Source of the DNA: Lytechinus variegatus
Lineage: Eukaryota; Echinodermata; Echinoidea; Temnopleuroida; Toxopneustidae
Length of the DNA stretch: 64,000 nt
Direction: 5' to 3'
Assembly (NCBI RefSeq): GCF_018143015.1
Contig: NC_054749.1
Location: forward strand, 34,676,500 to 34,740,499
The position numbers were made by a program, and so were the translations under genes. A model generated the notes under the pieces. That model was not told the origin of the DNA. It saw only the letters and a program-made list of their open reading frames with translations, and searched no databases. The stretch's first letter is position 1. Each line of letters starts with the position of its first letter. Shown here in pieces: positions 23,405-35,400 of this stretch.

Positions 23405-26400
23405 TGAAGATATGAATATTCTGAGAGGGAAACATACATTGCTAATGACCATTAACATGCTGCAAGTCGCCACCTTGACACTCATTCATTACAGGAATCA
23501 CGGAGTTTGCATATTTATAATCAATTACTAGATAATAGGATCTTTGCAGGGGCCCGGAACCGGGGGACTGGGGGACTTCAGCCCCTCCCCCCACTTTTTT
23601 TTCCTAAATAGTGTACAAAAACGCAAAAATAACCATATGATTGGGATTTTTTGCATGGTCAGCCCCCCCCCCCCCCTTTGAAAAACGTGCCTGCAAGCTG
23701 GCCATGACTTGAGCCACGGCTTTCGATCGGCAAGCCAAGGCAAAGCTAGTTTAAACTATACACAGGGATGTACACAAATCTCTAGCACGACCTCCTATAT
23801 GCACGCGAATACCGTACTGCGCCGATATGTGAGCATAAGAAGTGACTTTTGACCAATCAGATTGAGGCTGGGTACGAGCGTGAGTACACTCCATCTAGCC
23901 AGCTTGCCAATGCACGGAGTGTTTGCATGCGTGTGTGTGCGTGTGTAGTCTATCACAGTATTGAACTGGCAACATAGTTTCATTGCACCGGCATTGCACG
24001 CTGAGAATTTATTTGTAAATTACATGATCTTGTAGTTTACTCCATGACAGACAGCTATTTGGCATAGTTTGATTGATACGTGCCCAAGGATACGCGTGCA
24101 AGAAAGTATTCCTCGTCAATTACTCTTGAGATGAGCCACGCCCTATATTAGCCAACACTTCATTCACTTGGCCCTGCACGCGACTGCGGCACCATTATGC
24201 GCATGTACAAACTCACTTCCGACCAATCAGCTTATAGGCCAGTACAGTGCGTGCATGCATGCCACGCACGGCGAAAGGCACACACGATCTACGTTTTGGC
24301 TTCTTCGTAGATGTGAGAGATAGAGGGAGTGTGTGTGTGGCCACGTGGGTAGAGTATCTACACGTGGGCTAATAATATATCAATTGCTAGCATTTGTGCA
24401 CTTGCAAACAATCAAAGCTTTATTCTTTATTTCGTCAATTAGGCCCACAATTAGGTTTAATTCCCAGTGCTGATTGCTCTCACAATCCCGCGATCTGAAA
24501 TATTTTGGCAATTTAGACCTAAATTGTGACATTATAAAATATTTTTTTTTGTAATCACAAACAAGATGTGGTATGGTCATAAAAAGCAGGAGCTGAAATT
24601 ATTTGATATATTGACTTGAGAAGGAACTTTTTATGAACTGTTTGTAGACATTCATGGGAGGGGGGGTAAGTATATCAATGTCCAATTGCAACCACTACAC
24701 GGCCACACTAATTTCGTGTAATCATAAAATAATGAAAACTCGTCACAAACAGAATTATTTGTCCATAATATTATTGAGTTGAAAGCGGGTTAATTTTAGC
24801 TCCATGATATCCCCTGTGCAGCTTATTAAATGCGAGATCGAAGGGTGGCCAATTAATGTTCGAATTATTTTCTTCTATCTGTTGAACGTGAACTTCAGTG
24901 CAGGTCATGTAGAGGAGGGGGGGGGCTAATGTGGAGAGAGTTTGATTACACGGCCCAGTGCCACTGCAATAATTATAGGCGCGAATTATTTAGGGAATTT
25001 GTCGATTACAATATACGGATACTTTTATCGATCTGATGCACGTGCAATTTGTACTTTTCGCCCGGAGATTTCGAGAATGTATGATTGCATGAAAATTATG
25101 TGAGACAGTTTGTAGGAGTGGTCTGTTCGGCTTGACTACTGAGCAAAACAAACCATGCCTTAAAATCTGAATAGGTTTCGCGGCCTACACGTACAATATA
25201 CAAGTCATGTACAGACTAGTATCCACCCACTCGAAGCGCTCTATGGCCAGTCGAGTTGACGAATTCGCAAAAGTCAGAATCATATGAATTGCGTGAAATA
25301 TGGCACAAAGTATATTGTAAAACAAAACAGTCCATCTACCCCTCATTTCCCTCCTCTTTAAGGCCGCTCTACCACATTTATCTTAATATGTTTTTATTTT
25401 TAACGAAAGACCAAACTTTAATCTAGTCATGAAATAGGACACCAAAATCAGTCAAAACAATATCAGTAATCATGGTAATTAACCTGTATATTCCATCTAC
25501 CCCTCATTTCCCTCTTCAAAACCACTCTGCCACTTTTAGACAGTAGGCTATCCTAATATCCCAAACTATAAATAATACGAATGAGAAAAGCTTTAATCTA
25601 GTCGTGAAATAGGACACCCCTCCCCTCAAAAAATAGTTAAACCAAAACGGTAATTAACCTGTATATTCCATCTACCCCTCATTTCCTCCTCTTCAAGACC
25701 ACTCTGCCACTTTTAGACAGTAGGCTATCATTATATTGTAAACTATAAATAAGAGAGTCAAAAGGGGCCTAAGCTTTCGATCCTAGCAGAATCTTCTTTG
25801 GAGTCAAAATGACAAACATATAAAGTGGAACAACCATAATATAGACCACAGACATTCAACAGCAGCACTGAAAACAGGGAGACAAAAGGGGCATTAGTGA
25901 GGAGATGACCAATCAGGTTAATGAAGGGGATGAAAGAAAAGGAGTATGCAGACACAAAGGGAAGTTAGTGTACTGTAAGTAAGGCCAAAGAAAGACCTCA
26001 AGCCTAGAGGGATTAAGATATGAGGCAGGCAACATCAAACAGGATCTGGAACAAAACAGTGATAGAGGGTGTGAGGAAGAGATGAATAACAAGAGAATTA
26101 GTGAGAGGTGGGTCAAAAAAACAAAGAAAGGCATAATAAATTGGTAAACTGGTGCATAAGAGTGGGGGAAAAAAGGTAAAGAATGGAGAACAACTGATAA
26201 TAAGCAAAAGACATGAGTATGTATGTAAGAGCATTAAACAAACTAAGAGAAGAAAGTAAGTGTAAAAATAAATCTGTAAGTATAAAATTATATAAACATA
26301 TCCAAAAAGGAAATGGTGTAACTGGTATTGTAATCCGCTGGGTGTGAGGGGGAAAAACAAAAGACTATACAGTAGAGAGAGAAAAAAAAAAACCTGTATA

Positions 26401-29400
26401 ATATTTGGAAGGGAAGCAAGAGCCTAAAAGGGTAAAAGCAAATAAGGAAACTGATGCTGTATGAGTAAGGGGGTGTATTAAGAAAATAACATAGTAAACA
26501 TGAAAATAAGCAAAATAAATAAGTGGTAAATCTAAGAGATGAAGGGAGAGAAAATATATATATATAAAAAAATTATTATATCACCTGAAAGAGAGGAAAA
26601 ATTGGAGCTGAGCTTATGTGAGATATGGGAGGAAAGTAGAGGCAAAAACTATGATGTAACTAATCTAAAAAAGCTGAGGGGGGGAAAATATGTGGGTACA
26701 GATGGAAAGTGGGTAAGAAGGATTGATCAGTCGTTCCTCTCTTGGATGTTCAGGCCATGAGGTTGGATGGTGCGAAGTCGTCTCATCCAGAACTTCTCTC
26801 TGCTAGTGCGTACTGAGTCAGGACGGGTACCTAAAGATTCGATGCCCTGTAGCATCATGTCAGTGGTTGTTCCACTTTATATGTTTGTCATTTTGCCTCC
26901 GAAGAAGATTCTGCTAGGATCGAAAGCTTAGGCCCCTTTTGACTCTCTAATTTACTCCATTGGCTCTTTTTTTAGATAAGCAGTTTTCAGCAGCTTCTTA
27001 TGGCAAACTATAAATAACACGAATAAACAGTATTTAACAAGGTTTAACAAGCCTTAATTTAGTCGTGAATTAGGACACCAAAATATAAATTAAAATCAAT
27101 ATTTAACAGAATGAAACGAAGTAGGAGGAGGAGAGGGGAGAAGAAAAGGAGGATGAAAAAAAATCATTAGTAAGGAAAGGATGAAGAAGAAAAAGAAGAG
27201 TCACAGCACTTGCCATGATTGTGTCCCCCATGATGTTCATTATAAGTGGAAGTTGAGTAATGAATATTTTTTAAGATTAAACGCAATCCTGTATGTTAAC
27301 AGTCTGCCAGTGTTTTATTTTCATTTTTATTTTATAAAAAAAAATGTTCCTTTAAATGTTATTAAATACTAGGGTCAGTTTCTGGTGAAGAGGTTCGGAT
27401 GAGACTTGTTGAGGAGCCAATAAACCTAGGGTAAGTTACTGAAAGTACAGTACCATTAACAATTCTTTGACTACCTGTTTACCTCTTTCAACCAGAGAAC
27501 AATAGTTTCAGTGGAATAAATCTTTTGTTCTCTGATTGAAACTGGTAGTTGAAGAATTGTTACTGGTAGTGTATCTTGACTTAGCTTTTGATTAGTAAGT
27601 GCTTTTGAACTTATATTAATGGAAGTGAAATAGGCTCATCATTGGTTGGTTGGGGCAGAAAAACTACAAGCTGTTTTGTAAATAGCATAGATTTGGCGTT
27701 CATTATTGGAAATAAATGCTGAATTGAATTGAAATAATTATAATATTCAGCAAGAAAAGTATTCCCCGCATTTATACTAATGACCAGCTAGTAGATATTC
27801 ATTTGTGCAGGAATGTGCAGTACTTCATCTAAGATATTATTGATCATGTTAACAATTGTTCTGTAGAGATATAGTTTACTAGCCCAAATTTTCCCTTTGA
27901 TTCAAATATACCTTCTGTATGTTTACTGTGTTTTTGCAAAATTATAGCATCACTCACTGCATAAATGAATCCTCACATATTCCCAATTAATAAATATTTA
28001 TGATGAAGTATTTTGTTTCGAACTACATATTGTTCTTGACCAGGACTACCAATATCATTTTGCCACTGGGTACCTATTTTATAACCATAATAATTTTGTG
28101 CATCTGATACAAATCATGTTTTTCATTATTTTCTCTCATCAGAAATCAACAATGGAATGCACCATCCCAGCCTAAAACACTCGTTCCTAAAGTTCAGTTT
28201 TCAAATTTTTCAGGTATGGAAGTCAGAGATATTCTACTCCTGATCTTAGATTTAATGCACACGTAAAAAGAATGAAAATTAAAAAAAAGGTAGAGAATTA
28301 TGCACATTGAAAACTGAAAATACTATGCATCAACTATTTGAAATGGGACATATTCTCTATGAAGAGTGATATGAGATTACACTTTAACTTTTGCCAATTT
28401 TGGTTTTGATTTTTTTTTATTACTCAATGTCATATCATTCATTGGAAGAAAATTTTAAAGAATCTCATTTAATGTAGGCAGTATAGTTGATAAAAGTGCA
28501 GTGGCCAGTTCATATAACTTGTTATGATAAGGAATTTGTTTTAACAATTAAAAGTTAATGAAATGCTTCAATCTGATTGGACGATAGTAAATTTGTTGTA
28601 GAAATAAATTGTGCATTTAAAATCATTATAACAAATCTTTATGAAATGTGACCTTCTACTTCTGAATTAAACATATAAGATGTATTTATGCTATAATTAT
28701 TTTGCAGGTCCGCCACATTTACAGAGATTAAAAGGAAAATGCTTTTCATTAGTACAAAATGAGTGAGTATCTGTGTTGTCATAATGTGATCTGGGCCCTG
28801 TTTTACAAAGAGTTACGATTGATCCGATCAATTGTAACTCTATGGAAATCATCAGTGTCATAATTTTTTCTACGAAAAAATTTGCACAACGTCCTTTGTA
28901 TGCAAAGATAAGCACAGTAGATTTTTAAGAAAACAATGAATGCATGAATATACATCACAGCTAGAAAATATTTTGAACAAACATGCATAATAGATGTTGA
29001 CGTTGCTGGCCGTCCATAGTTGCGATTGATCGGATCAATTGTAACTCTTTGTACAACAGGGCCCTGAACCTTTCACCATTTGAATATCTGACCTGGGGGC
29101 CGTTTCATAAAGCTGTTCGTAAGATAAGAGCGACTGGTGATCCTTTCTTACGCGATAAACCATCGCCAATGAATATACCATTTACCACAAAAAAGGATCA
29201 CCAGTCGTTCTTAAAGTCATTCTTATCTTACGAACAGCTTTATGAAACATCCACCATTAGTCATGATAAGTGTCTTTTTGCTCTATGACATATGTAGCAT
29301 CAGCATTTATGAATGTACAGGTGATAAACAGTTGCACTTGAACAATCCAATCTACATAATCTTTTTTTTTCATTTAAAGGACCCCTGCAATCAAGGTTCA

Positions 29401-32400
29401 AGTTGATTTCTATTGATGCAAAGTTCTGAATGAAGTATTAAAAATATGTTTTAGATGAGTGTATGTGTTTGCCTTATTTTTGAAACCCTTAGAGCATTAT
29501 ATAAGAAGTTTTCTCATCAAAATATTTCTAAATTTTGGGGATATCATGCAGCCATACATCATTGGTTTCTTACTAATTCTTAATATTTGTTCGTAATCTT
29601 TCTGAACCAAATATGAATATTATTTGCATTGGTTTAATAAATCACTATTAAACTTGTTACTCTTACACAGAATAACCTTAGATGTGATGAGATAATACTA
29701 TGTATACTGTGAGAATATGCTGTTCTATCTAATTATGTTATGTTTGTATATATTCATTTCCAATATGTTTTTCCCCTCTTTTTTGTTTTACATCATAGTT
29801 ACAAGTATGATTTATGTCCTTTTCAAAATGTTACGCAACATGAGCAGAGTTTAAGATGGAATCCGTACAGTGGTATTCTAGGGTAAGTTTATTCTATTTT
29901 AATGTTATTTATTTTTTTTGGGGGGGGGGAATAAACATCATTTTACTCTTCTGGAAATAAACCATGAAGAGTTTTATTTGAGGAATTATAAAACCATGTT
30001 AACATTTTCTTGTACAAGCATTGTCAAGCAAAGAGACAAAGGTGTATCTGATTGATTATAATTGCCTTTTAGTTTAGTTTTGAGGAAAGGTCTAGGTAAT
30101 AGTTTATTTAACCATTTATATTTTCCAAAGTTTTACTGGTAAGTCTTTTTTTTCTAACTCAATGATCTTTAGATGTCTCAAATGATTGACCTGCATCACT
30201 CATTAAAGTTGATTCCACCATTTTTCCCTTCTCTTTTATTCTTTGACATCCTGTGGGTAGTTATGCTGGAGCAATGTGATCTAAAATACTAGAAGTATAA
30301 CATTTATTTTTATTTTTATACAGGATCTATGAAGAATGGGAAATAGTTAATAATACATTCCATGCCATGGTATTTAAAGATGGTGATGAGTGTGGAGAAA
30401 AGACAAGACAAATTAAAGTGAGTACCTTATTTAATTGATAAATTTTCATACTTTCAGGGACAAGATTATATTAGACCCTGTCTTTGAAAAATGTCTAAGG
30501 AGTTTGTTAACATTATTAGAAATACAAGTTGAATGGTTGTTAAAATTTGTACTGCCATCCCAGCCAGCATGGGATTTATAAGTGGCATTCTTTGTCTAAA
30601 TGCCTTCCAAATACTCACATTTGAGCATTATACTTTGCTTATAAAGCGCTCACTGTATCTGAAGTCTTTAAGCCATCTTCAGTGATGCAGCATAATTTTC
30701 CTGGCTTTAGCATAGCAGCTGTTACACGCTTTCATGTTTCAAGGAATAGATTCCTACCTTGTCCCCATTTACGTCTCCTGGGTTAAGAGTAGCTCATTGT
30801 TGATTAATTTCTTGGTGAAAGAAGTGATGCCTTGCCTGGGACTCAAACCCACAACCCTCTAATCAGACAATCAGATAAATCATGATACTGTGGTAGTTAT
30901 TAATTGACAATTACTGATATTTGTATTTCCCAGTGTTGTTATACATTGTTTTCTGGAATGTCCTTTTCTCTCTTTGATAGGTACAACTGAAATGTGGTAC
31001 AAAGAATGAGATAGACTCCGTTGGGGAACCTGTTACATGTGAATATGCCATGACTTTCCGTACGCCGTTGGTTTGCCATGAACACTCAATGCTTGGTTAG
31101 TTTCATGATATCATTACCCTTTCATGACATTGGGTGATTTCAAGTTTAGTGTTGACCTTTTGGTGTTGGTGTTAGGTCAATTTTTACACGAGTATAACAC
31201 CAAACATAAAATGAATATGGTCCTGAAAAGTCACTCACTAGTTTTTGAGATGTCAATAATGTGATCTGAATCGGTTTTACAAATTCAGAATAGATTTTGG
31301 AGCTAGGGGAAGCAATCCAAAATTTCAACACCAACACCAATGCCAACACCAGACTTGAAATTGCCCAGTACCTCCATCCATATATTATAGTTTTACCCAA
31401 TCAATTATGATGTAGAGTCATTATTACAGTACCAAATACATTGATGCATTAGAACAATTTAAAACAAGTTCTTTCTTAATCAAAGTGTACCTCGATTCAA
31501 TGAAGTGAACTTAGCAGCACATCTGATTCTTTCCTTTATATTCTGAAGTGCATAGAGACAAAGTTATGTGATATATGTGCTTTATAAAACTGACTATTGT
31601 CATTATTATAATTACATGATAAGATGAGCAAAATTTTATCTCTGCCCATTTGAATATGCATAATTAGTTTCATGGAAATAAAAAAATATAGGTGCACCAG
31701 CAATTCTGCGGATAGTTTAAAATCACCGTTTCTGTTTCATTGCAAGGGCCTTGTAATGCACTTAATTGTCACCGCTTAGAGCAATTTGTTTCAACAAAGT
31801 ATTAATCAGAGTCCATTCAAAGACTTCCTGGGTTTCATCTGTCAAAGATAGATATAATGTCACATTGTGTAGGGGTAGTTTTGGGTCAGAAACAACTTGA
31901 TTTTGATTTGAATCTATCACAACTTTTAGGGGATGTTGCAAGAAAATATTTGCATTCAATTGTAAATTTTAGTTGCATATTTACAAGTGATAGATCAATT
32001 TTAACTAAAACAAATTGACATATGATTGTAAATACAAGAAGCAGCTCAGTGACCAAATGCAAATTTGATATTAGCAAGACTTATGATTGATTTGGGGATC
32101 TAAAGTTGACTTCAAATCAATTGCAAGTTTCTTGCAACACTCCATTAGTAAGACAGATTAAAATGCTCTTCTTTAATTGTCATTAGTCCTTAAAGTCTCT
32201 GATGGTTCTCTGTAAATCAGATAAAGTGTTTTTGTTTAGTGTACAACGCTGACACGTTCTTAATACTATTACTGGTATGCAGCGTGTAGGCCTAACATTT
32301 AGTAGTAGATTACTTACAAATAATGACCCCCTAATAAAGCATGGCCACACCATAAGAATCTTTGGCCTGTATTCTGAAGTCGGGTTTAACTTAAGCTCAG

Positions 32401-35400
32401 GTTTAAAGTTGTGGTGGTTTAAGTATGGATAGCCAATTGTTACATAAATCACTAACAGTAGAGATATCATAATTCAGCTCATTTGGCTCTCAAATCATTC
32501 ATAATTGTCTAGGAAGTATAAATAGATGATTGTCTTCACCATCGATGAATCAAGAAAGAGCACAGTAAACATAAGCAACAATACAACTTAATACAAATTT
32601 TGACACTTTTGGCTTCCCATAATTTTAGCACAGATTTAGACCATGGTCTAAGTTAAACCCGACTTCAGAATACGGGCCTTTATGTTTATCAATTTGTTTG
32701 TATATCTTCCTACTCTCTCTCCAGTTTATCCCAACTTGGATGAAGACTTACAAGCCGAGTGGAACGAGTTAGAAGGAAGGTTATATAGAGAAGAAGTGAC
32801 CCAACAGGTACATCCTCAAGGTTGTCTCAAGACTATATATAGGGTCCGGGGGCCGTTTCATAAAGCTGCTTGTAAGATAAGAATGACTTTAAGGATGACT
32901 GGTGAACCTTTCTTGCGCGCTAAACCATCGCCAATGAAGGTACCATTTGCCACTAGAAAAGATCACCAGTCGTTCTTAAAGTCGCTCTTATCTTACGAAC
33001 AGCTTTATGAAACACCCACCTGGTAGTAGAAAGGGTTGCAATTGATGGTGGGACTGACTGATTACATTGAGCATTGCGTATAATCAATCGTACAAATCAG
33101 CTCCATGATCAATCACTAAGATTTATATTACAGGACCCAGGTGTCCATTTCAGAAAAAGTGGCAATCAGATGTTTCTCTAAAATCAAACACAACTTGGAT
33201 TTAAGAAGACCAGGCCCTTTGATCACGAGGCTGAATTCTATGGTTGATTTCATTGATTAATGTGTACAATCAATCGTACAAATCAGTCCTATGAGCAATC
33301 ACTAAGACATGTGTTACAGGACCCAGGGGTCCATTTCAGAAAGGGTTGCAATCAATTGTTACTCTAAAGATCAAACACAACTTGGCTTTTCAATCAGTTA
33401 GAATTGCTCATTTTCGACTTGGGCTTGTTTTGGGGTTTTGTTTTAGTTGTGTTTGAATGCAGTTCTTGTGCAACACGTCCCTATACCTTTTAATTTTGTT
33501 TTTTGTTGTGTCTGGGGTAGGATCCATTCTATCAGTAGTTAGGTACTGATACCAGACATGTTTACACAAGACCAAATACTCCTCAGGATGTGGAAAATGT
33601 GGAATTCCTAGTTAAGTTATGAATTCTATCCTTTATTTAAAAGGAAAATCACTGTAAGAATATTGGCTATTATTATTATGGAGTAGATGGATCATAAAAC
33701 AGTGTCCCAAGGTGAAAGAGATAAAGCTGTTCATTATTTTAAAAAGAAACATGACTAGTAAATTCATATGCCCTCCTTTCCTGAATGATAAGTTATAAAT
33801 ATATATAAAACGATTTTTGAATGTTGTTAGATGTAAGGGAAGTTAGATCACAGGCAGAAATTCTTGTCTGCCAAACATGCTATCTGAACAGGGTCGTGCA
33901 ATTAATCTGCTAAAAATGACACATCATATAGGTACTTGAGGTGGGCTAAAGTGTCAGTAACTGTATGTGTAGACCAAAATAGATTAATTACCTGTGAGGA
34001 CAGTGCAGATGTCCATGAAATATTTTTGTTTCTTCAGTTAGCAAACATGCAATTTTGATTCCAAATTTCCAATAATAGAAATAATTAATAATTAATATTA
34101 TTTGTATAGCGCTCATCACAAAACATGTCTCTAAGTGCTAAGGAAAAAATAGAAAGAGAGAAGGAATTGTATAGTTCACAGTAGACAGTTGAGGGGCTTC
34201 ACATGCGAAGGGAAAGGCTATTTAACAAAAAAAATTAGGTTTTTAACATGGATTTGAATTTCTCTGTTGAATCTGCTTGTTTTAACGGTACTTGTACCAT
34301 TCATTATCATAGTTTTAAATCTTAATTTTCTGTGTTTTATAACCATCTCTTTTGTTTCCTTTATTTTCTGCCCCTTCTCTCTTTCTCTCTTTGTGATATG
34401 CAGGGCTATAAGAAGATGTTACATAAAATCTTTGAGTCTGCAGGATTCGTTCTTAGCCCTAATTTCAAGCCTATTCCTGCCAAACAAGATCATGAGGCGC
34501 ATCCAGATGATTTCACAAGTCTTGATACATGTAAAGATGTAAGTGATGTCATTGTCTTTCATTGCAATGATCGCATTGACTCAAGTTTACACAATTTCTT
34601 TTGTGAAAGGCCCAATTTTTTCACTTTTTTTATTCTATGGTGGTTCATTTAAAGAGAAGCATCAGTAATTTACAAATCATTTGCAATAACAAAGTATTTT
34701 TGCAGCAAGTAGTCCCCTCTACTCTTTCTATATTTCTATCGAAATGATTTTCAACTTCAGTTTCATATGTTGCTTAACCATTTGTACAGTTTGAGCTACG
34801 GTTTCAATGCTCACTTATAAGTGTGGTCAGACAATATGTGAATTTTAGAATTTGATTATTCTAGTTGTGTTCAAAATGTCCATTTTTACATTCATACTGG
34901 TTTACCTTTTTCCTTTCTTTGTGTAGGAATATAGAAAACTCAATGCTGAAGTCGAGCGACTGAAATCAGAGCTGGACTCCAGAATGAACCAACCAGGTAT
35001 TTTTTGGTGTTATATCTTCATGTTCGTTTTCACTAAGTCGTTGTAGTTTGTGAGTTTTACAGTCATGCTTACTCTCCATGGCCCAGTTTCACAAAGACTG
35101 GCAATTGTAGTAATCATGGCAACTACGATGGTAACAGGGCTTAGCAGCCAATCAAAGTTTCCATGGTAGTTAGTAGTAAAAATTACCATAATTGTAAGTC
35201 CTTATGAAGTGGGGAAGTTCCCCAGAATGTGTGTAGAGGGGAGAACTTTTAACCAAATATCACTAGATTTAGAATAAGCAACAGCAAACAAAAAATACAT
35301 GTGCATTAGCTATTTAACCCTGATGGTAGTAGAAAGCTTGTCAGTGAAGCACCGAGTGAACATTCTTTGAAAATAAGTATGTTTCCGAAAGGACCATCTA

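Larger units (their letters stand above)
16254..27110. mobile_element. About 11-kb composite element with long inverted arrays and a Merlin/ISXO2-type transposase, in GNPTG intron 1
   Basis: The left flank (16254-19410) carries many + strand copies of GTGTCCTATTTCACGACT followed by AAATTAAGGCTTGTTAAACC-type sequence. The right flank (25330-25752 and 27005-27110) carries the same sequences inverted. In particular, the 19006-19345 block (containing ATAGCCTACTGTCTAAAA and GAAATGAGGGGTAGATGGAA) returns as reverse complement at 25405-25752. Between them lie a broken ISXO2/IS1595-type DDE transposase and a second broken ORF, both on the minus strand. I read this as one old Merlin-type element with long arrayed terminal inverted repeats. 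Outer ends and an 8-9 bp target duplication were not found, so the boundaries are approximate. Confidence 0.65.

Noticed and set aside
29049-33026. Frames at 29049-29288 and 32682-33026 with shared FHKA/RDKPSPM-type sequence
   Set aside because: The shared part is MITE family B. Only 32725-32807 in the second frame is a true GNPTG exon.
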